64,000 bases of DNA from Vibrio cyclitrophicus (GCF_024347435.1 NZ_AP025480.1:2542001-2606000), one strand, 5' to 3'. Shown: positions 37,156-47,306, numbered from the stretch's first letter. Notes: generated by a model not told the origin, from the letters alone. Numbers and translations: made by a program.

Positions 37156-38718
37156 TTACATTGTGTAAGTGTAAGGAGCTTGGATACCTAGTGGGATACC
37201 AAGAGCCCAGTAAGCTAGCAAGAAGATTGACCAACCGATTAGCATAGCAATCGAGAATGGCATCATTAGAGAAGCTAGAGTACCGATACCTGTCGACTTA
37301 ACGTAACGTTGACAGTAAACAACAACCAGTGGGAAGAACACCATCAATGGAGAGATGATGTTAGACACTGAATCACCAACACGGTAAGCCGCTTGAGATA
37401 GCTCTGGAGAGATACCCACAACCATTAGCATAGGAACTAAGATAGGACCAATAAGAGCCCACTTAGCTGAAGCTGAACCCACAAGAAGGTTAACTGCAGC
37501 CGTTAGTAGAATCATACCAACAACCGTTGCTTCACCTGGAAGGTCCATCGCTTTCAAGCCTTCTGCACCATAAAGTGCCAGCATAGTACCGATGTTTGAT
37601 TGAGCGAATGCAGATAGGAACTGAGCACAGAAGAACGACATTACAATGTACGCGCCCATCGTTGCCATTGTCTCAGACATTGCTTTGATAACATCATTAC
37701 TATTCTTGAAAGTACCCGCTACACGGCCGTAGACGATACCTGGAATAATAAACAGGATGAAGATCAGAGGAACAATAGACTTCATTACTGGCGCTGAGAA
37801 CGCTGTTAGTTCACCTTCAGGCGAACGAAGTGCTGAGTTTTCAGGAACCAAAGCTGCGATAAGTAGACCAATACCCGCAACCATTGCCCAACCAGCAAAT
37901 TTGAATGCTTTAGATTCAATCGCTGTGAATGTACCTAGGTCAGGTGCCTGTTCTGCATCTTCATCAACAGGTGTGTTAGCAAGACGAGGCTCAATAACCT
38001 TCTCTGTTACGTACCAACCGATACCAACGATTAGAACTGAAGATAGGCCAGTAAAGAAGATGTTCGCTAGAGGGTTAACCACGTATGCAGGGTCAAGAAC
38101 GTTTGCCGCGGTTTGAGTGAAACCTGCTAGTAGCGGATCAATACCTGAAGGAATGAAATTCGCTGAGAAACCACCTGATACACCAGCAAACGCTGCTGCA
38201 ATACCCGCTAGAGGGTGACGACCCGCTGCGTGGAAGATGATACCGCCAAGAGGAATGACTAGAACGTAACCTGCATCTGCTGCTGTGTGAGACACGATAG
38301 CAACCAAGATTAGCATTGGCGTTAATAGCTTAGCTGGCGTGAAATTAAGCATCTTCTTAAGGCCAGTCGTAATGAAGCCTGAAGAGTCAGCAACGCCAAC
38401 ACCTAGCATAGCAACAAGTACGATGCCTAGAGGTGCGAAACCTGTGAACGTGGTAACCATATTCGCGAGGAAGCTAGCAAGCGCTTCACCAGTGAGTAGG
38501 TTGTTAACTTCTAGAGCAGCACCCGTTTGAGGGTTGATTAGATCGAATGAAAGATTCGACAAAAGTGCAGATGCTACCCATACAATAACTAGAGCCCAGA
38601 AGAACAGAATTGCTGGATCTGGAATTTTGTTGCCGGCGCGTTCAATGAAGTTTAGAAAGCGGTCCATTCCACTGATCTTCTCAGTCGATGGTGCTTTTTT
38701 TACGGCTTGGTTACTCAT
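37156..38718 (-). CDS. AbgT family transporter
   Basis: This 520-residue membrane protein has about 12 hydrophobic helices and belongs to the AbgT family. The family includes the p-aminobenzoyl-glutamate importer AbgT and the sulfonamide/drug exporter MtrF. Recognised segments are NKIPDPAILFFWALV near the N-terminus, VSGGFSANFIPSGIDPLLAGFTQTAA, and TAAVNLLVGSASAKWALIGPILVPM. The N-terminal 30 residues are cytosolic and basic. It could import folate breakdown products or export drugs; the sequence does not tell which. It is alone in its operon. The gap 38719-38988 shows no gene. Confidence 0.88.
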   Translation of the reverse strand: MSNQAVKKAPSTEKISGMDRFLNFIERAGNKIPDPAILFFWALVIVWVASALLSNLSFDLINPQTGAALEVNNLLTGEALASFLANMVTTFTGFAPLGIVLVAMLGVGVADSSGFITTGLKKMLNFTPAKLLTPMLILVAIVSHTAADAGYVLVIPLGGIIFHAAGRHPLAGIAAAFAGVSGGFSANFIPSGIDPLLAGFTQTAANVLDPAYVVNPLANIFFTGLSSVLIVGIGWYVTEKVIEPRLANTPVDEDAEQAPDLGTFTAIESKAFKFAGWAMVAGIGLLIAALVPENSALRSPEGELTAFSAPVMKSIVPLIFILFIIPGIVYGRVAGTFKNSNDVIKAMSETMATMGAYIVMSFFCAQFLSAFAQSNIGTMLALYGAEGLKAMDLPGEATVVGMILLTAAVNLLVGSASAKWALIGPILVPMLMVVGISPELSQAAYRVGDSVSNIISPLMVFFPLVVVYCQRYVKSTGIGTLASLMMPFSIAMLIGWSIFLLAYWALGIPLGIQAPYTYTM

Positions 38719-38988
38719 GGTAACTCCATATGTGATGTTGTTTGTTTAGGCCTAATATAAGTTTGGACCATGGCCTATTGGTGCAGCACATATTCTATTA
38801 AAGTCGTCATTAAAAAGCACAAGATTCCATCTTATTTTCCATAAATGGAGACATATTTTGCAAAAATACCATACAACAGCAACAATATAAAAACACAAAA
38901 CATACCATTCCATATACAGAGTTTTAACTGGCACATAAAGAATGTCCGAGAAGAGCAAACTATCACGACATTGAAGTTATAAACCCAA

Positions 38989-39399
38989 TCAATCGAACTC
39001 GCTGTATTTAGAAATCATGGTATGTAATTCGATCTCTTGATTATTACCAAACCGGTCTTCCCATGAGCTTGTTATCTGAACGGTCTTCAGCGCTCCGGAT
39101 AAACTGTTCGTCACTGTCCAATCAAGTTGATATTTAAAATGCGAGTGATCCATGCCATCAACAATATCCGTAGCAAAATCCGCAGGCGTTATACTCGATA
39201 AAGCGGCAGATGCGCCTCGAGTTCTAAACCATTCCAGCTTATTTTCAGCCAAATTCAAAGCTTCTACACTATGAATAGCAAAGTCAGACTTTTGCTCAAC
39301 ATATGTTTGTAACTTAATTAGCCCTAGCGAACCGACTCCTATCAATAAAAATGAAATGAGTACTTCAATTAGGCTAAAACCTTTTTGCTTATAAATCAT
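38989..39399 (-). CDS. PilV-like type IV minor prepilin
   Basis: This 136-residue minor prepilin has the class III leader and cleavage site KQKG/FSLIEVLIS with Glu at +5. The hydrophobic helix follows (FLLIGVGSLGLIKLQTYV). The rest is a globular domain of unknown fold. ATG 39399 overlaps the end of the upstream PilX-like gene by 11 bases. In the T4P minor-pilin order fimT-pilW-pilX-pilV, this gene is last. The length and AT-rich coding sequence look like its neighbours. Confidence 0.8.
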   Translation of the reverse strand: MIYKQKGFSLIEVLISFLLIGVGSLGLIKLQTYVEQKSDFAIHSVEALNLAENKLEWFRTRGASAALSSITPADFATDIVDGMDHSHFKYQLDWTVTNSLSGALKTVQITSSWEDRFGNNQEIELHTMISKYSEFD

Positions 39400-40684
39400 T
39401 CCATGAACCTTTTTGCCATCTTGGCTTAGGTGAAAATTCGAACTCATCAATAACATCTGAATTGAATGAAAAATTCAGAGAGTTATTAAATAGCGCCATT
39501 TGCCCTTCTGTATCAAAAAATTGTCCCCCCGTGAAACTGAATGCGCCAGCTTGCGCATAAGTTGCATGATATGGCGTAAGAGTACTTGAAGAACCATACA
39601 TAGTATTAATTAGGTCACTAAATACTGAATTTACAAAAGGTTTCACTTCCGTCATCGAGTCCCATTGAGAAGGAGTGGGAGAGTAAGTATTATTAAAATG
39701 AAAAAATACACCGCTAATATCGCCAGAACCAGTGACCCCAAAAACACCGTCATGAACAAGTAAAAACAAATCGGTTCCCGGGTGTGCAGCCTGTAAATTT
39801 ACAATATTCGTCACATCAACTGGCGCTAGTTGGCAAGAGCCATCAATCCAAACTTTATTGGGCTGTCCATTCACTATTGAATCAGAAAATTGGCTATAGC
39901 AATCAACACTACTAGAAGGCATTGAAACTTTAATAAATTCGTTATCTACATCATCACGAACCTCTTGCCACTTACTTTTATCGACTCCGAAAAAATCTTT
40001 AAAAGGGTCGATAGTGTCATCTCGCTGAATATCTAACCCAACATTATGAGAACTTATCACTCCAAAGGAGTTCTCCCATATCCCTGATTTAACAGCTGTC
40101 GATGTCTTATGAGAAGGCTTACAATCCTTAGTGGGATCATGCCCGGCTCCTGGAGATTCAATAGAACTACTTACGCCATGATTGGTAATACCAGTCGCAA
40201 TAAACCTATATTTAACCACTGCCCCGATACACTCATAAGCTTCAGCAGCCGAGTCAAATTCACCAGGGTCTGGTGGTGAAAAAAGTGCTGAGCCAAAAGA
40301 AATAACATCAGAAGTCGACTTCATAGCTCCATAACCAACTGAAGATGAAAAGATTATTTTTTTATTAACACTGCTATGACCAACTTGAGAAAGCAAAATT
40401 TCAGGGTTTGTAAAGTCAGCATTTAAGGAAGAAAAACTATACGAGTTACAAACTGTCGCTAAATTATTGGGTATTGATTGCAATTTTTGATTAACAATAT
40501 ATGTAAAACCACACTCTAGACCTCCCTCTGCTTCCCAATGTTGCTTGCGCGCTTCTACTTCATTCTGAGATCTTTTTATTTGATAAAAAACAGAGCGATA
40601 ACTACCAAAAGTCAACATTAACGCAGTAACTAGTAATACACTTGTTGTAAGTAAAACAACCGCACCTTGTTGATTTTTATTCAT
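39389..40684 (-). CDS. PilX-like minor pilin, large
   Basis: This 431-residue protein has an N-terminal segment MNKNQQGAVVLLTTSVLLV like PilX, without the Glu5 that other pilins use. After the single transmembrane helix comes a long domain with many Ser and Phe residues, including FFHFNNTYSPTP and SSTLTPYHATYAQ. PilX proteins are usually about 150-200 residues, so this one is unusually large. ATG 40684 has AGGA 7-8 bases upstream and overlaps the pilW stop (ATGA). The large C-terminal domain may be an adhesive or species-specific addition, which is inference. Confidence 0.7.
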   Translation of the reverse strand: MNKNQQGAVVLLTTSVLLVTALMLTFGSYRSVFYQIKRSQNEVEARKQHWEAEGGLECGFTYIVNQKLQSIPNNLATVCNSYSFSSLNADFTNPEILLSQVGHSSVNKKIIFSSSVGYGAMKSTSDVISFGSALFSPPDPGEFDSAAEAYECIGAVVKYRFIATGITNHGVSSSIESPGAGHDPTKDCKPSHKTSTAVKSGIWENSFGVISSHNVGLDIQRDDTIDPFKDFFGVDKSKWQEVRDDVDNEFIKVSMPSSSVDCYSQFSDSIVNGQPNKVWIDGSCQLAPVDVTNIVNLQAAHPGTDLFLLVHDGVFGVTGSGDISGVFFHFNNTYSPTPSQWDSMTEVKPFVNSVFSDLINTMYGSSSTLTPYHATYAQAGAFSFTGGQFFDTEGQMALFNNSLNFSFNSDVIDEFEFSPKPRWQKGSWNDL

Positions 40685-41283
40685 CGCCAATTCCTATTTT
40701 TTACAATCACACTTGATGAATAATTAACGGACGTATCTCCTACTAATTCAGCAGAAATCATAATGGCTGTAATACCTGAACTAACCCCTTGAGATTCAAT
40801 ACTTGACTGATTCGCATGAAAATCAACGACTCTAATTTGATTCGGCTCAAAGATAGAAGAGCACCCACTAATCGCCGCTGATACTGTTTTTACGATACTG
40901 GAGGGGCTATCACACACCTTGACCAAACCTGAATCAAATACAAAAGCGACATTTCGAATCTCTGATTGATGAGTGTAAGCATATGCAACCGTTTTTGAAT
41001 CAGGAGAAATATATAAAGTATCGGTGGAGCCTGATAATTTTAGAGATACACCTGTCCCTCCATCGTAGCCCGCACGCTGGATATCTTCTTTAAAGTATTG
41101 AAGAGCTCCTGAAACTTGTTGTAATAGTAATAATTCTTTACTTCTCTCGGATGCGATGTTTTGTCCGGATATAAATACCGACCCCACACTTCCAATAACG
41201 ACAATTCCCAAAATGGAAGAGATCATAAATTCGACTAATGTTGCACCGAACTGCTGCCTCCTAAGTGCAGATCTGATAACCAT
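40681..41283 (-). CDS. PilW-like minor prepilin
   Basis: This 200-residue minor prepilin has a leader ending RRQQFG/ATLVEFMISS: the cleaved residue is Ala and Glu is at +5. The helix continues with ILGIVVIGSVGSVFISG. The globular part has an internal GYDGG motif, typical of PilW-like proteins. ATG 41283 overlaps the upstream fimT-like gene by 23 bases, and its end overlaps pilX. Overlaps on both sides suggest coupled translation in a single operon. Confidence 0.75.
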   Translation of the reverse strand: MVIRSALRRQQFGATLVEFMISSILGIVVIGSVGSVFISGQNIASERSKELLLLQQVSGALQYFKEDIQRAGYDGGTGVSLKLSGSTDTLYISPDSKTVAYAYTHQSEIRNVAFVFDSGLVKVCDSPSSIVKTVSAAISGCSSIFEPNQIRVVDFHANQSSIESQGVSSGITAIMISAELVGDTSVNYSSSVIVKNRNWR

Positions 41284-41761
41284 AAAAGTCTCCTTCTACA
41301 CCACAAATTCTCATTCTTCCTGAAGTACGATATGTTATAAGCTTTAAAGGCTTAGAGTTCATATCAAATAAGAGATGGCCATCTTTAGCTTTACCGTTTA
41401 CTCCACTAAATTTAATTTGTTCAGAACTGTAGTTAACGGTGAAATCTACGTTTCGAAATGAAGCACCTTCCAGTGTAAGAATTGTCGTACCAGTATTCGG
41501 AATATCGAATTCGGTCAATTCAATTTTCCAATCACCGGTGTCATTTGAATTACCATTCATTAAAAAATGAGCCCAAAGATCAGTATTTCTCATAACTGCC
41601 TCAGATTTTGCCTGCATCATAAAACCATTCAACTCAGTAGCTAACCGTTGCATCTTCACTGTTTCCGAGACAGAACTAAAACTTGGAGCGGCAACAGCCA
41701 ATAATATAGAGAGCACTGATATGGTTATGAGTAGCTCTAAGAAGGTAAACCCGCGAGACAT
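41261..41761 (-). CDS. FimT/GspH-type minor prepilin
   Basis: This 166-residue prepilin opens MSRG/FTFLELLITISVLSILLAVAAPSF, a short leader with Glu at +5. The GspH/FimT domain follows, with MMQAKSEAVMRNTDLWAHF and a C-terminal CGVEGDFYGYQICT cysteine pair. It is the first gene of the minus-strand minor-pilin operon. The divergent pilE-like gene begins about 100 bases away, so the intergenic space must hold both promoters. Confidence 0.82.
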   Translation of the reverse strand: MSRGFTFLELLITISVLSILLAVAAPSFSSVSETVKMQRLATELNGFMMQAKSEAVMRNTDLWAHFLMNGNSNDTGDWKIELTEFDIPNTGTTILTLEGASFRNVDFTVNYSSEQIKFSGVNGKAKDGHLLFDMNSKPLKLITYRTSGRMRICGVEGDFYGYQICT

Positions 41762-41863
41762 TTCCCAAATTCCTATGTAAACCGATACGTAACCGTATTT
41801 AATCTTGCAAGGATGCTACCACCGAAGAAAAATAGGCTGAATATAGAGAAGGAACTACTCGTG

Positions 41864-42295
41864 ATGATTCGAAAAAATAAATGCAACAACAACAACTTAA
41901 GTTGCAAAGGGATGACATTGATCGAACTATTGGTCGCAGTGGCTATTATTGGAGTGCTAACCGCTATCGCCTACCCAAGCTATACCGAACATGTCATTAA
42001 ATCGCATAGAACAGCAGCATTAGCTGATATGGCAAAAATACAACTCACACTTGAGCAGTCATACAACGGTGTCTATAACTGGGGCAGTATTATTTCAGGA
42101 GGGGCTTGTGCTATATGTGAATCACCAAGTGATCGCTATGTATTTTCTGTCGCAAGTTCAAGCAGCATGGCATATACAATAACCGCCACGGCACAGTCAA
42201 CTAAGGGGCAAAGTGGTGACTCTTGCCTAAGCACTCCCAAAACAATGACACTCAAATCTTCAGGTGAAGAATCCCCTGTAAATTGCTGGAACTAA
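41864..42295 (+). CDS. PilE-like type IV pilin
   Basis: This 143-residue pilin has a leader ending CKG/MTLIELLVAVAIIGVLTAIAYPSYTEHV, with Glu at +5. Downstream there is LEQSYNGVYNWG and C-terminal cysteines (SCLSTPKTM, NCWN) that may form the D-loop. ATG 41864 was chosen, with GAAGGA about 11 bases upstream; GTG 41861 is an alternative. It is divergent from the fimT-pilW-pilX-pilV operon and probably contributes to the same pilus. The IS element begins 99 bases beyond its stop. Confidence 0.82.
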   Translation: MIRKNKCNNNNLSCKGMTLIELLVAVAIIGVLTAIAYPSYTEHVIKSHRTAALADMAKIQLTLEQSYNGVYNWGSIISGGACAICESPSDRYVFSVASSSSMAYTITATAQSTKGQSGDSCLSTPKTMTLKSSGEESPVNCWN

Positions 42296-42374
42296 TAGAA
42301 GTTAATATCCTTGGTATGAGTAATGAATGACTAAGCATATACATAGCTGCATTTTTTAACTAAACGAGAAGATC

Positions 42375-42385
42375 AAAAAAGCCTG
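42375..42385 (-). terminator. Left arm of a terminator split by the IS
   Basis: AAAAAAGCCTG lies just outside the IS. Its partner CAGGCTTT lies at 43906-43914 beyond the other end. Without the IS the two form an intrinsic terminator with T6 on the minus strand, placed right after dnaJ. The insertion is in the loop. Confidence 0.75.
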
Positions 42386-42417
42386 CACATAGGCCTGTCT
42401 CTTGATCACAAGTCTGG

Positions 42418-43794
42418 TTAATCAAGAGACTTAGCGAGTTCATACCCTTCAAGGATGGTTTGTAACCTGAACCATCCTTGCCATAACGTCTTTATGGAAG
42501 CGCGACCCGTTCGCTTGGTATTCTTCCAGCCACCTAACCGAGCAATACCATTGTAAGCCCATGATATATTGGGCGCTTCCTTCGGCAGCTGCTTTTTCTC
42601 CAACTTTAGCCACATTAACTTCCATGCTTTGCCTTTTAATACCTGCTCACAACTGGTCTTAGATAACTCATCGGACTCATTCATGAACCTCAACTGGAGT
42701 AAGCGAGTCGCGATAAAAGCTAAAATGACGCTGAGCCTTTCTAAGTTATCTTTACTCTGCATTCTCAGTTGCTCAACTTCAGTCCCTTCACTTTTCCAGA
42801 CTTTATGAAAATCTTCTATTAGCCAGCGCCGCTCATAATAACTGACCATTTTGAGGGCCTCTTCTTTGCTCGTTATCGGCTCCGAAGTCAGTAAGTGCCA
42901 GGCTAGCTTATCGTTATTCTCTCCTTGTTCTATACATCCCACGTAGTAAAGCGGAATGTTATCGAACTCTTTCTTGTTTGCAGGAGACTTGAGTGTCACG
43001 GGGGCATATTTAATATCTAAATGAGCCTTGCGAGCTTTGCGACCGCCTTTTTGCGGTATTTCGAGCACTTTCTCCCCGGCTGATGACAGAGTAGATGCAT
43101 AGCTATAAAGACGATTATCATGCTCTTCAATACAGCGGCTTTGCATGGAACGAACGAGGAATCTTTGTTGTTGCTCTCGCTTGTAAGTGAGGTATTCAAA
43201 GAGGTCGGCTTCTCTATCGCACACCGAAATGACATCCGACATTTTATCGCCAAGTCGCTCAGCGACATAGCGAGAGGCTTGTTCCCACTTATAACTTTCT
43301 TTCTCTTTGTATGGTCGAGTCGCATGCTGGTGTCTTTGACCTCGCTTTTCTATATCACGAGTCCAGCGCTGTTGTTCAATTAAACCAATCACAGATTGAG
43401 TGTCGGGCGCAAAAAGTAAGGTAGAGTGTACGAACATCGCTCGATGTCGATTGCCTTGATTGGAGTGTCCGAGTTCATCTCGAATACTGCGATGGGCGTA
43501 ACTCAGAGAAGTCGTGTCTTCTAAGGCAAGAAGTGTTTGTTGCTTTAACGCTTCTTGCGCAGTGACATAAAACCCTGCCTCTGCGATATCTTCTGCTTTG
43601 ATTTTCTCATTACGGATGAAGCGATAAGCCCCTTCCATTTCAGCCGGTGAGATAATGAGTTTCGAGACAGGTACGCCAGGTTGCTCGGCCAGTGAAGCTG
43701 CGAGAGCAACGAGTCTTTGAGTACGTCTTGGGTCATTAAGGTGGGCTTGACCGAACTGTTTTTGTGCCCAAAGGGTTGGCTCTATATAGGTCAT
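42418..43794 (-). CDS. IS4-family transposase (IS50 group)
   Basis: This 458-residue DDE transposase matches the IS50/Tn5 group. Asp93 in ALEDTTSLSY and Asp193 in ISVCDREADLF are the first two catalytic residues. Glu327 lies in the YREK signature (Tyr320, Arg323, Glu327, Lys334). These spacings match Tn5 Tnp (97, 188, 326). The C-terminus ends LAKSLD. ATG 43794 has AAGGA about 9 bases upstream. The frame is complete with no premature stop. Confidence 0.92.
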   Translation of the reverse strand: MTYIEPTLWAQKQFGQAHLNDPRRTQRLVALAASLAEQPGVPVSKLIISPAEMEGAYRFIRNEKIKAEDIAEAGFYVTAQEALKQQTLLALEDTTSLSYAHRSIRDELGHSNQGNRHRAMFVHSTLLFAPDTQSVIGLIEQQRWTRDIEKRGQRHQHATRPYKEKESYKWEQASRYVAERLGDKMSDVISVCDREADLFEYLTYKREQQQRFLVRSMQSRCIEEHDNRLYSYASTLSSAGEKVLEIPQKGGRKARKAHLDIKYAPVTLKSPANKKEFDNIPLYYVGCIEQGENNDKLAWHLLTSEPITSKEEALKMVSYYERRWLIEDFHKVWKSEGTEVEQLRMQSKDNLERLSVILAFIATRLLQLRFMNESDELSKTSCEQVLKGKAWKLMWLKLEKKQLPKEAPNISWAYNGIARLGGWKNTKRTGRASIKTLWQGWFRLQTILEGYELAKSLD

Positions 43795-43850
43795 GATAAT
43801 CATCCTTGTCATTGCTTAGATGATCAGATCATAGAACCTCAAAATAGTTC

Positions 43851-43882
43851 AAAAAAAATCCCTAAGCATAGCTTAGGGATTT
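43851..43882 (-). terminator. Terminator inside the IS end, upstream of the transposase
   Basis: AAATCCCTAAGC and GCTTAGGGATTT form a perfect 12-bp stem around ATA. On the minus strand a run of eight T follows. It would stop dnaJ transcripts that enter the IS before they reach the transposase gene. Confidence 0.85.
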
Positions 43883-43937
43883 GTGTATAAGAGACAGGCA
43901 CATAGGCAGGCTTTAAAATTTTCAAACCACGATCTAA

Positions 43938-45086
43938 TTACTTAGTAAGGTCATCGAAGAAGTTTTTAACACCGCTGAAGAAACCTTCAGACTTTGGCTT
44001 ATGTTTGCTTGCTGCTTCGCCACAGCATGTTTCTTCGAACTCACGCAGTAGTTCTTTTTGACGAGAGCTTAGCTTAACCGGTGTTTCAACCACTAGCTTA
44101 ACGATTAGATCACCCACACCGCCGCCACGAACGCCTTTAACGCCTTTGCCACGCATACGGAACATACGGCCCGTTTGTGTCTCTTCTGGCACCTTAAGGT
44201 TTACACGGCCATCCAATGTCGGAACTTCAACTTCACCACCTAATGCTGCCATGGTGAAACTAACTGGTACTTCGCAGTAAAGGTTGTTGCCGTCACGCTC
44301 AAAGATGTTGTGCTCTTTTACGTGAACTTGTACGTACAGGTCGCCAGCTGGAGCGCCCTGCTCTCCCGCTTCACCTTCGCCAGATAGACGAATACGGTCG
44401 CCAGTATCAACACCAGCAGGGATCTTAACGTTAAGCGTTTTAGTCTTCTGTTTGCGACCTTGGCCATGACATGAGTTACATGGATCCTTGATGATCTTGC
44501 CTTTACCATTACAAGTAGGACAAGTCTGTTGAACCGCAAAGAAGCCTTGACGCATTTGTACTTGGCCATGGCCATGACAAGTGCCACATGTTTGTGCTGA
44601 AGAGCCCGCTTTAGCGCCACTACCATCACAAATATCACACTCAACAAGTGTTGGTACTTCGATTTCTTTAGAAACACCACGAACCGCTTCTTCTAGAGAA
44701 AGCTCCATGTTGTAACGTAAATCTGAACCACGTTGTGCTCGCGCTTGACCACCACCACGACGACCACCGCCGAAGATATCGCCAAATACGTCACCGAAAA
44801 TATCGCCGAAATCACCTTGACCACCGCCGCCGAAACCGCCGCCGCCGCCCATACCGCCTTGTTCAAAAGCGGCATGACCGTATTGGTCATAAGCTGCTTT
44901 CTTTTGTGGATCGGTCAGGATCTCGTACGCTACTTTTACTTCTTTAAACTTCTCTGGCGCAGTATCGTCACCTTGGTTACGATCCGGGTGAAACTTCATC
45001 GCTAAGCGTTTGTACGCTTTTTTAATATCGCGCTCTGATGCATCGCGGCTTACGCCTAATACTTCGTAAAAATCACGTTTTGACAT
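43938..45086 (-). CDS. dnaJ: Chaperone DnaJ
   Basis: This 382-residue type I Hsp40 stimulates DnaK ATPase and delivers substrates. The J domain carries HPD at residues 33-35 ([12 protein letters not shown]). A Gly/Phe-rich region follows, with [18 protein letters not shown]. The zinc-binding domain has four CxxCxGxG-type motifs ([42 protein letters not shown]). The C-terminal substrate-binding domains complete it. It lies downstream of dnaK on the same strand. Its native terminator appears to have been split by the IS. Confidence 0.97.
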   Translation of the reverse strand: MSKRDFYEVLGVSRDASERDIKKAYKRLAMKFHPDRNQGDDTAPEKFKEVKVAYEILTDPQKKAAYDQYGHAAFEQGGMGGGGGFGGGGQGDFGDIFGDVFGDIFGGGRRGGGQARAQRGSDLRYNMELSLEEAVRGVSKEIEVPTLVECDICDGSGAKAGSSAQTCGTCHGHGQVQMRQGFFAVQQTCPTCNGKGKIIKDPCNSCHGQGRKQKTKTLNVKIPAGVDTGDRIRLSGEGEAGEQGAPAGDLYVQVHVKEHNIFERDGNNLYCEVPVSFTMAALGGEVEVPTLDGRVNLKVPEETQTGRMFRMRGKGVKGVRGGGVGDLIVKLVVETPVKLSSRQKELLREFEETCCGEAASKHKPKSEGFFSGVKNFFDDLTK

Positions 45087-45220
45087 GTTCTAGGTCACCA
45101 AAATAATTGCTACTACCGAATGATCACTTCAGTAGTCTGTGTATCAATCTAGATAAAAGTTCTGTCGGCTGAAATACCGAATAAAGCTATTATCTAGATA
45201 GACAAGTCTAAATACAAATT

Positions 45221-45252
45221 TACGGGCGTTAGAGTTACCTCTGACGCCCGTA
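45221..45252 (-). promoter_or_regulatory. Strong hairpin between dnaK and dnaJ
   Basis: TACGGGCGTTAGAG and CTCTGACGCCCGTA form a 14-bp stem (one G-U) around TTAC. No T-run follows it on the minus strand. In the 306-base gap (45087-45392) it could be an mRNA-processing or stability element that sets the DnaK to DnaJ ratio, or a weak terminator. No other feature was seen in the gap. Confidence 0.6.
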
Positions 45253-45392
45253 TATTTAGAAATCGAAAAACGACTTTTTCTAAGCTAAAACACGTTAGTT
45301 CAAGGAGAAGGCACGGACTTTCTTAACCAACCAAAAGGTAAGTGTAAGTGAGTACCTTCGACGCAGAAATCACGTGTTATAGCGACGAAAAA

Positions 45393-47306
45393 TTATTTTT
45401 TGTCGTCTTTAACTTCTTCAAACTCCGCGTCAACAACATCGTCGTCTTGCTTAGATTGTTCACCAGCGTCAGCACCTGCTTGTTCAGCTTGAGCTTTCTG
45501 TTGAGCAATTTCCATTAGCTTTTGAGCAGCTTGCATAAGTTCTTGAACTTTAGCGTCGATAGCTTCTTTGTCGTTACCAGACTTAACTTCTTCTAGTGCC
45601 GTGATAGCCGCTTCGATCTTCTCTTTCTCGTCAGCAGGTAGAGCTTCACCAGCTTCTTCTACTTGCTTCTTAGTGCCGTGGATCATTTGGTCAGCTTGGT
45701 TACGTGTAGTAACTAACTCTTCGAACTTTTTGTCCGCTTCTTTGTTAGCTTCTGCTTCTTGTACCATCGCTTCGATCTCTTCCTCAGACAAACCGCCTGA
45801 TGCTTGGATAGTGATCTTTTGCTCTTTACCTGTTGCTTTATCTTTAGCAGATACGTTCAGGATACCATCAGCATCTAGGTCGAATGTTACTTCGATTTGT
45901 GGCATGCCACGTGGTGCTGGTTGGATACCTTCTAGGTTGAACTGACCAAGAGACTTGTTGTAAGTCGCTTGTTTACGCTCACCTTGAAGAACGTGAATAG
46001 TTACTGCGTTTTGGTTGTCTTCAGCTGTAGAGAACACTTGATCCGCTTTAGTAGGGATAGTTGTGTTTTTCTCGATAAGCTTAGTCATTACGCCACCCAT
46101 CGTTTCGATACCGAAAGATAGAGGAGTAACGTCTAGTAGTAGAACGTCTTTAACGTCACCAGCTAGTACACCACCTTGAACAGCAGCACCCATTGCAACA
46201 GCTTCGTCAGGGTTCACGTCTTTACGTGGCTCTTTACCGAAGAATTCAGTTACTTTAGCTTGAACCATAGGCATACGAGTCTGACCACCAACTAGGATAA
46301 CGTCAGTGATTTCGCCTACAGATAGGTCAGCATCTGCTAGAGCTACTTTTAGTGGCTCTAGAGAACGTTGAACTAGGTCTTCAACTAGAGACTCAAGCTT
46401 CGCACGAGTCACTTTGATGTTCATGTGCTTAGGACCAGTCGCATCAGCAGTAACGTAAGGTAGGTTTACGTCAGTTTGAGTAGTAGAAGAAAGCTCGATT
46501 TTCGCTTTTTCTGCTGCTTCTTTAACACGCTGCATTGCTAGTGGATCAGCTTTAAGGTCGATACCTTGCTCTTTCTTGAACTCATCTACTAGGTAGTTGA
46601 TCATGCGGTTATCGAAATCTTCACCACCAAGGTGAGTATCACCGTTAGTTGAAAGAACTTCGAAAGTCTTCTCGCCTTCTACTTCATCGATTTCGATGAT
46701 AGAGATATCGAATGTACCACCACCAAGGTCGTATACAGCGATAGTGCGATCACCACCTTGCTTGTCTAGGCCGTAAGCCAGAGCAGCAGCAGTAGGTTCG
46801 TTGATAATACGTTTAACATCTAGACCAGCGATACGACCAGCATCTTTCGTTGCTTGACGTTGAGCATCGTTGAAGTAAGCAGGAACAGTTACAACTGCAC
46901 CAGTTACTTCTTCACCTAGGAAGTCTTCAGCTGTTTTCTTCATTTTCTTAAGAACTTCAGCAGATACTTGAGGAGCAGCCATTTTTTGGCCTTGCGCTTC
47001 AACCCATGCATCACCGTTGTCAGCCTTAACAATGTTGAAAGGCATGATTTCGATATCGCGTTGAACTTCTTCATCTTCAAAACGACGACCGATTAGACGC
47101 TTAATAGCGAACAGTGTGTTTTGAGGGTTAGTAACAGCTTGACGTTTTGCAGGTTGACCAACTAGCGTCTCGCCTTCAGTGTATGCGATTACCGATGCTG
47201 TTGTGCGTTCGCCTTCAGCATTCTCTAGTACGCGTGGTTTGTCGCCGTCAAGAACAGCAACACAAGAGTTAGTAGTACCTAAATCAATACCAATGATTTT
47301 ACCCAT
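45393..47306 (-). CDS. dnaK: Chaperone DnaK (Hsp70)
   Basis: This 637-residue Hsp70 chaperone refolds client proteins with DnaJ and GrpE. Signatures are [15 protein letters not shown] at the N-terminus, [18 protein letters not shown], and [14 protein letters not shown]. The substrate-binding domain ends in an acidic lid and tail ([17 protein letters not shown]). Length matches E. coli DnaK (638). A sigma-32-like promoter lies upstream. Confidence 0.98.
   Translation of the reverse strand: MGKIIGIDLGTTNSCVAVLDGDKPRVLENAEGERTTASVIAYTEGETLVGQPAKRQAVTNPQNTLFAIKRLIGRRFEDEEVQRDIEIMPFNIVKADNGDAWVEAQGQKMAAPQVSAEVLKKMKKTAEDFLGEEVTGAVVTVPAYFNDAQRQATKDAGRIAGLDVKRIINEPTAAALAYGLDKQGGDRTIAVYDLGGGTFDISIIEIDEVEGEKTFEVLSTNGDTHLGGEDFDNRMINYLVDEFKKEQGIDLKADPLAMQRVKEAAEKAKIELSSTTQTDVNLPYVTADATGPKHMNIKVTRAKLESLVEDLVQRSLEPLKVALADADLSVGEITDVILVGGQTRMPMVQAKVTEFFGKEPRKDVNPDEAVAMGAAVQGGVLAGDVKDVLLLDVTPLSFGIETMGGVMTKLIEKNTTIPTKADQVFSTAEDNQNAVTIHVLQGERKQATYNKSLGQFNLEGIQPAPRGMPQIEVTFDLDADGILNVSAKDKATGKEQKITIQASGGLSEEEIEAMVQEAEANKEADKKFEELVTTRNQADQMIHGTKKQVEEAGEALPADEKEKIEAAITALEEVKSGNDKEAIDAKVQELMQAAQKLMEIAQQKAQAEQAGADAGEQSKQDDDVVDAEFEEVKDDKK

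Larger units (their letters stand above)
42395..43897 (-). mobile_element. IS4-family (IS50 group) insertion sequence
   Basis: The element carries one transposase gene. Its ends are CTGTCTCTTGATCACAAGT (42395) and, on the other strand from 43897, CTGTCTCTTATACACAAAT. The second closely resembles the Tn5/IS50 outside/mosaic end. A direct repeat GCACATAGGC flanks it (42385-42394 and 43898-43907); the usual target duplication is 9 bp, so one base may be coincidence. Both ends and the duplication are intact, so it may still move. It inserted in the dnaJ terminator loop. Confidence 0.92.

Noticed and set aside
38747-38777. TAGGCC-N19-GGCCTA inverted repeat before the abgT-like gene
   Set aside because: Arms are only 6 bases with a long spacer; likely chance.
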